Assembly (NCBI GenBank): GCA_023390215.1
Contig: JAEWDG010000146.1
Location: forward strand, 1-15,052
From: Bacteroidota bacterium
GTDB taxonomy: Bacteria > Bacteroidota > Bacteroidia > Chitinophagales > Chitinophagaceae
Direction: 5' to 3'
DNA length: 15,052 bases
Each line of letters starts with the position of its first letter. Within the stretch, counting starts at the first letter, position 1. Shown piece by piece: positions 13,158 through 15,052 of the stretch. A model generated the notes under the pieces. The model was not told the DNA's origin. It saw nothing but the letters and a program-made list of their open reading frames with translations, and did not search any database. The position numbers were made by a program, and so were the translations under genes.

Positions 13158-14731
13158 CGGGCTGTGGCTTCGGCAGGTAAAGGAATATCCCTCACAAGCA
13201 TATCATCTCTGTTTGCCATTTCCCAGGCAGTAAGGAAGATCATACGCGCACGTTTTTCATACAGTTTCCATTCAATTTTATCTACGGTATCGGTAGGCTG
13301 GTGATAATCACTTTTCAACATTCCGTCATAGAAAAATAAAACAGGCACACCTTTCCTTGCAAAATTGTAATGGTCGCTGCGATAATAGATCCGGTTGATA
13401 TCATTCAGATCGTCGAACTTATAATCGAGTACCAGGTTCGTATATTTCTTGTTTGCCGCTTCATTTATTTTTTGAAGATCAGTGCTCAGTTTATCATGAC
13501 CAACTACGTAGATATAGTTTAAGGTATCGGCTTTTTTTCGTTCCGTATCTATTCTCCCGATCATATCCGTATTCAGATCAGCCGTCGTATTTTCAAGTGG
13601 AAACACAGGGTTATCACTGTAAAACTCGCTTCCCCAAAGCCCTTTTTCTTCGCCACTAACGGTCATAAATACAACAGACCTTTTAGGTCTGTGCCCGGCT
13701 TTTACGGCTGCCATAAACGCTTCTGCCATTTGTATCACTGCGGTAGATCCGCTCCCGTCATCATCTGCGCCATTGTAAATTTCTCCGTTACGCATACCAA
13801 GATGATCATAATGTGCAGTGAGTAAAAGATATTCATTTGGCTTCTCAGATCCCTCGATAAGACCAACCACATTACTTGCCATGATGGTTTCCCGTTGTTT
13901 GCTGAAGTAAAGGTGAATGTCGCCGGGTTTTTCTCCATGAGCGATGCTGGCGGGCAACACTCCGGGTCGAATGTTTTCAAGGAGGCTGTCACCAAATAAC
14001 TGTTTTGCAAATGAAAGAGAAATCAAACCATAGGGTATTTCTGATGTTCGCTGGCTTTCCCGGGGATAGAACAAAGTTGCCTGTTTATTATTTGCCACCA
14101 TGCGCTCTGAAAACGAAGTGCTGGCGGGGTTGATCACCATCACGGCTCTCGCACCTTTTTCAGCGGCTAATTTTATTTTCAATTTCAAACCAGGGTATGT
14201 CCATTTACTGTATTTATCTGTTCCTGTAACGCGGTAGATTCCCTGGCTGGAAGGTTCGCCCAGCATAAAAACAACCAGCTTATCTTTTACATTGAGGTTA
14301 GTATAATCTGAATAGCTGCTGTCTTCAATGCCAAATCCTGCAAATACTAAACCTTTCAGGTCGATGTTTTCACTCTCAACATTGGTTGTATTCACCATAA
14401 AGTCCCTGCCATATACAGCCTGCTTTCCGTTCACTGAAAATTCTGCATAAATAAGGCTGTCTTTGTACAAAGGATAGAATTGCTGATATCCAATCAAACC
14501 TGGGCAAGTTTTTAATCCAATACGTTCAAACTGGGAAGCGATCCATGATGCAGCCTTTCTCTGGCCGGGGCTTCCCGTCTCTCTTCCCTCCATATTATCA
14601 GCTGCAAGAATGCTGAGTTTTTGTTTCAGGGATTTTTGGGTGATAACTTCAGAATATTTCGCGGCGGGATCTGTCTGGGCAAATAACAGCACATTGCTGA
14701 GCAGGCTCACTGCAAGGAATAGATATTTCAT
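13154..14731 (-). CDS. Secreted PA-domain M28 family zinc metallopeptidase
   Basis: The product has 525 residues with a signal peptide at 1-19 (MKYLFLAVSLLSNVLLFAQ). An N-terminal part (NMEGRETGSPGQRKA, 47-60) carries the usual first block of the peptidase fold. A protease-associated (PA) insertion occupies about 120-235 (GLVFAGFGI, KDKLVVFMLGEP). The M28 domain resumes near 285. Expected di-zinc residues are all present: H307 with D309 in AHYDH, bridging D323 in GADDDGSG, catalytic E361 and ligand E362 in GEEKGLWGS, D389 in NTDMIGR, and H477 in YHQPTDT. The 27-residue gap between E362 and D389 equals that in the Aeromonas aminopeptidase. The enzyme is likely an aminopeptidase or carboxypeptidase-type exopeptidase in the periplasm. 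It lies 67 bp downstream of rpiB on the same strand with no good promoter or terminator between, so co-transcription is possible. Confidence 0.93.
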   Translation of the reverse strand: MKYLFLAVSLLSNVLLFAQTDPAAKYSEVITQKSLKQKLSILAADNMEGRETGSPGQRKAASWIASQFERIGLKTCPGLIGYQQFYPLYKDSLIYAEFSVNGKQAVYGRDFMVNTTNVESENIDLKGLVFAGFGIEDSSYSDYTNLNVKDKLVVFMLGEPSSQGIYRVTGTDKYSKWTYPGLKLKIKLAAEKGARAVMVINPASTSFSERMVANNKQATLFYPRESQRTSEIPYGLISLSFAKQLFGDSLLENIRPGVLPASIAHGEKPGDIHLYFSKQRETIMASNVVGLIEGSEKPNEYLLLTAHYDHLGMRNGEIYNGADDDGSGSTAVIQMAEAFMAAVKAGHRPKRSVVFMTVSGEEKGLWGSEFYSDNPVFPLENTTADLNTDMIGRIDTERKKADTLNYIYVVGHDKLSTDLQKINEAANKKYTNLVLDYKFDDLNDINRIYYRSDHYNFARKGVPVLFFYDGMLKSDYHQPTDTVDKIEWKLYEKRARMIFLTAWEMANRDDMLVRDIPLPAEATAR

Positions 14732-14798
14732 TCAAATAAGATTGAAGAATAAAAATAGAGAGAAGGGAATGTCTGAACCTCGAAAAAAGGATGAGAGG

Positions 14799-15052
14799 TT
14801 ATATTGGTATTTTTTTCACCCTGTTTTCGTGACGACCGCCTTCGAAGGCTGTGTGCATGAAAATATCGAGCATTTTTTCCGCGTCACCGTCGCGAACAAA
14901 CTTTGCCGGTATACAAATAATATTGGCATCATTGTGTTTGCGTGCAAGTTCTGCCAGTTCTTCTCCCCAGCAAATCGCAGCGCGTATGCCCTGATGTTTA
15001 TTAGCTGAAATGGCGACACCATTTGCACTCCCGCAGAGTAGTATGCCAAAGG
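14799..15052 (-). CDS. rpiB: Ribose-5-phosphate isomerase B (partial, 5' end outside window)
   Basis: The minus strand encodes 83 residues in frame from 15050 to a TAA at 14801-14799. The visible part begins FGILLCGSANGVAISANKHQ and continues IRAAICW, ARKHNDANIICIPA, FEGGRHENRVKKI. This is the C-terminal half of the RpiB/LacAB family (about 140-150 residues). The enzyme interconverts ribose-5-phosphate and ribulose-5-phosphate in the non-oxidative pentose phosphate pathway, in the cytoplasm. The cysteine in LLCGSANG corresponds to the catalytic base Cys66 of E. coli RpiB. The usual GSGNG-type loop reads GSANG here, a mild change that I think occurs in related proteins. The M28 peptidase gene follows 67 bp downstream. 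Confidence 0.92.
   Translation of the reverse strand, partial: FGILLCGSANGVAISANKHQGIRAAICWGEELAELARKHNDANIICIPAKFVRDGDAEKMLDIFMHTAFEGGRHENRVKKIPI

Noticed and set aside
14732..14798. Promoter for the M28 peptidase gene
   Set aside because: TATTTTTA is one mismatch from the -7 consensus, but no TTG lies at proper spacing; read-through from rpiB is as likely.
14776..14800. Hairpin aacctc ... gaggtt between rpiB and the M28 gene as a terminator
   Set aside because: The stem is only 6 bp with a 13-nt loop and no T-tract follows on the minus strand.

Overview
The window looks like a chromosomal piece of a Bacteroidota bacterium, most likely a Chitinophagaceae-like soil, freshwater or plant-associated member. 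The reasons are a type IX secretion (T9SS) C-terminal sorting domain, very large secreted proteins built from Ig-like, Big_2 and DUF4082 modules, promoter candidates of the Bacteroidota type (TTG or TTTG around -33 and TAnnTTTG around -7), weak or absent Shine-Dalgarno sequences, and a bacterial deoxyhypusine-synthase-like protein of the kind seen in this phylum. No tRNA, rRNA, CRISPR array, insertion sequence or phage gene was seen.

Left part (1-2052, minus strand): two tandem paralogous secreted right-handed beta-helix proteins. The first is cut by the window edge. The second is complete and carries the PL9 pectate-lyase signature: an SDDGFD calcium site and a catalytic-lysine GFKLG motif. 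It also has one possible calcium-ligand substitution and an abrupt C-terminus. The 395 bp between them hold a good minus-strand promoter, a direct repeat upstream of it, and two strong hairpins that would lie in a leader of about 265 nt.

Middle part (2053-10161): a 224-bp divergent intergenic region with overlapping promoter candidates and a perfect palindrome, then a two-gene plus-strand unit. The first gene encodes a 1667-residue secreted protein with an N,N-dimethylformamidase-beta-like catalytic core followed by DUF4082, Ig-like and Big_2 modules and a C-terminal pair of calcium-binding loops. The second encodes a 924-residue T9SS-sorted protein with the same kind of Big_2 modules. A strong intrinsic terminator closes the unit. 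Together with the PL9-like genes this suggests a secreted polymer-utilisation or surface-interaction locus, which is an inference.

Right part (10162-15052): housekeeping or general-metabolism genes. These are a deoxyhypusine-synthase-family enzyme (probably polyamine metabolism) with its own promoter and terminator, a secreted M1 metallopeptidase, a convergent secreted PA-domain M28 metallopeptidase whose stop codon overlaps that of the M1 gene, and the 3' part of rpiB (ribose-5-phosphate isomerase B) upstream of the M28 gene on the same strand. For the deoxyhypusine-synthase and M1 genes the longest open frames begin inside upstream terminators, so shorter starts are chosen here.
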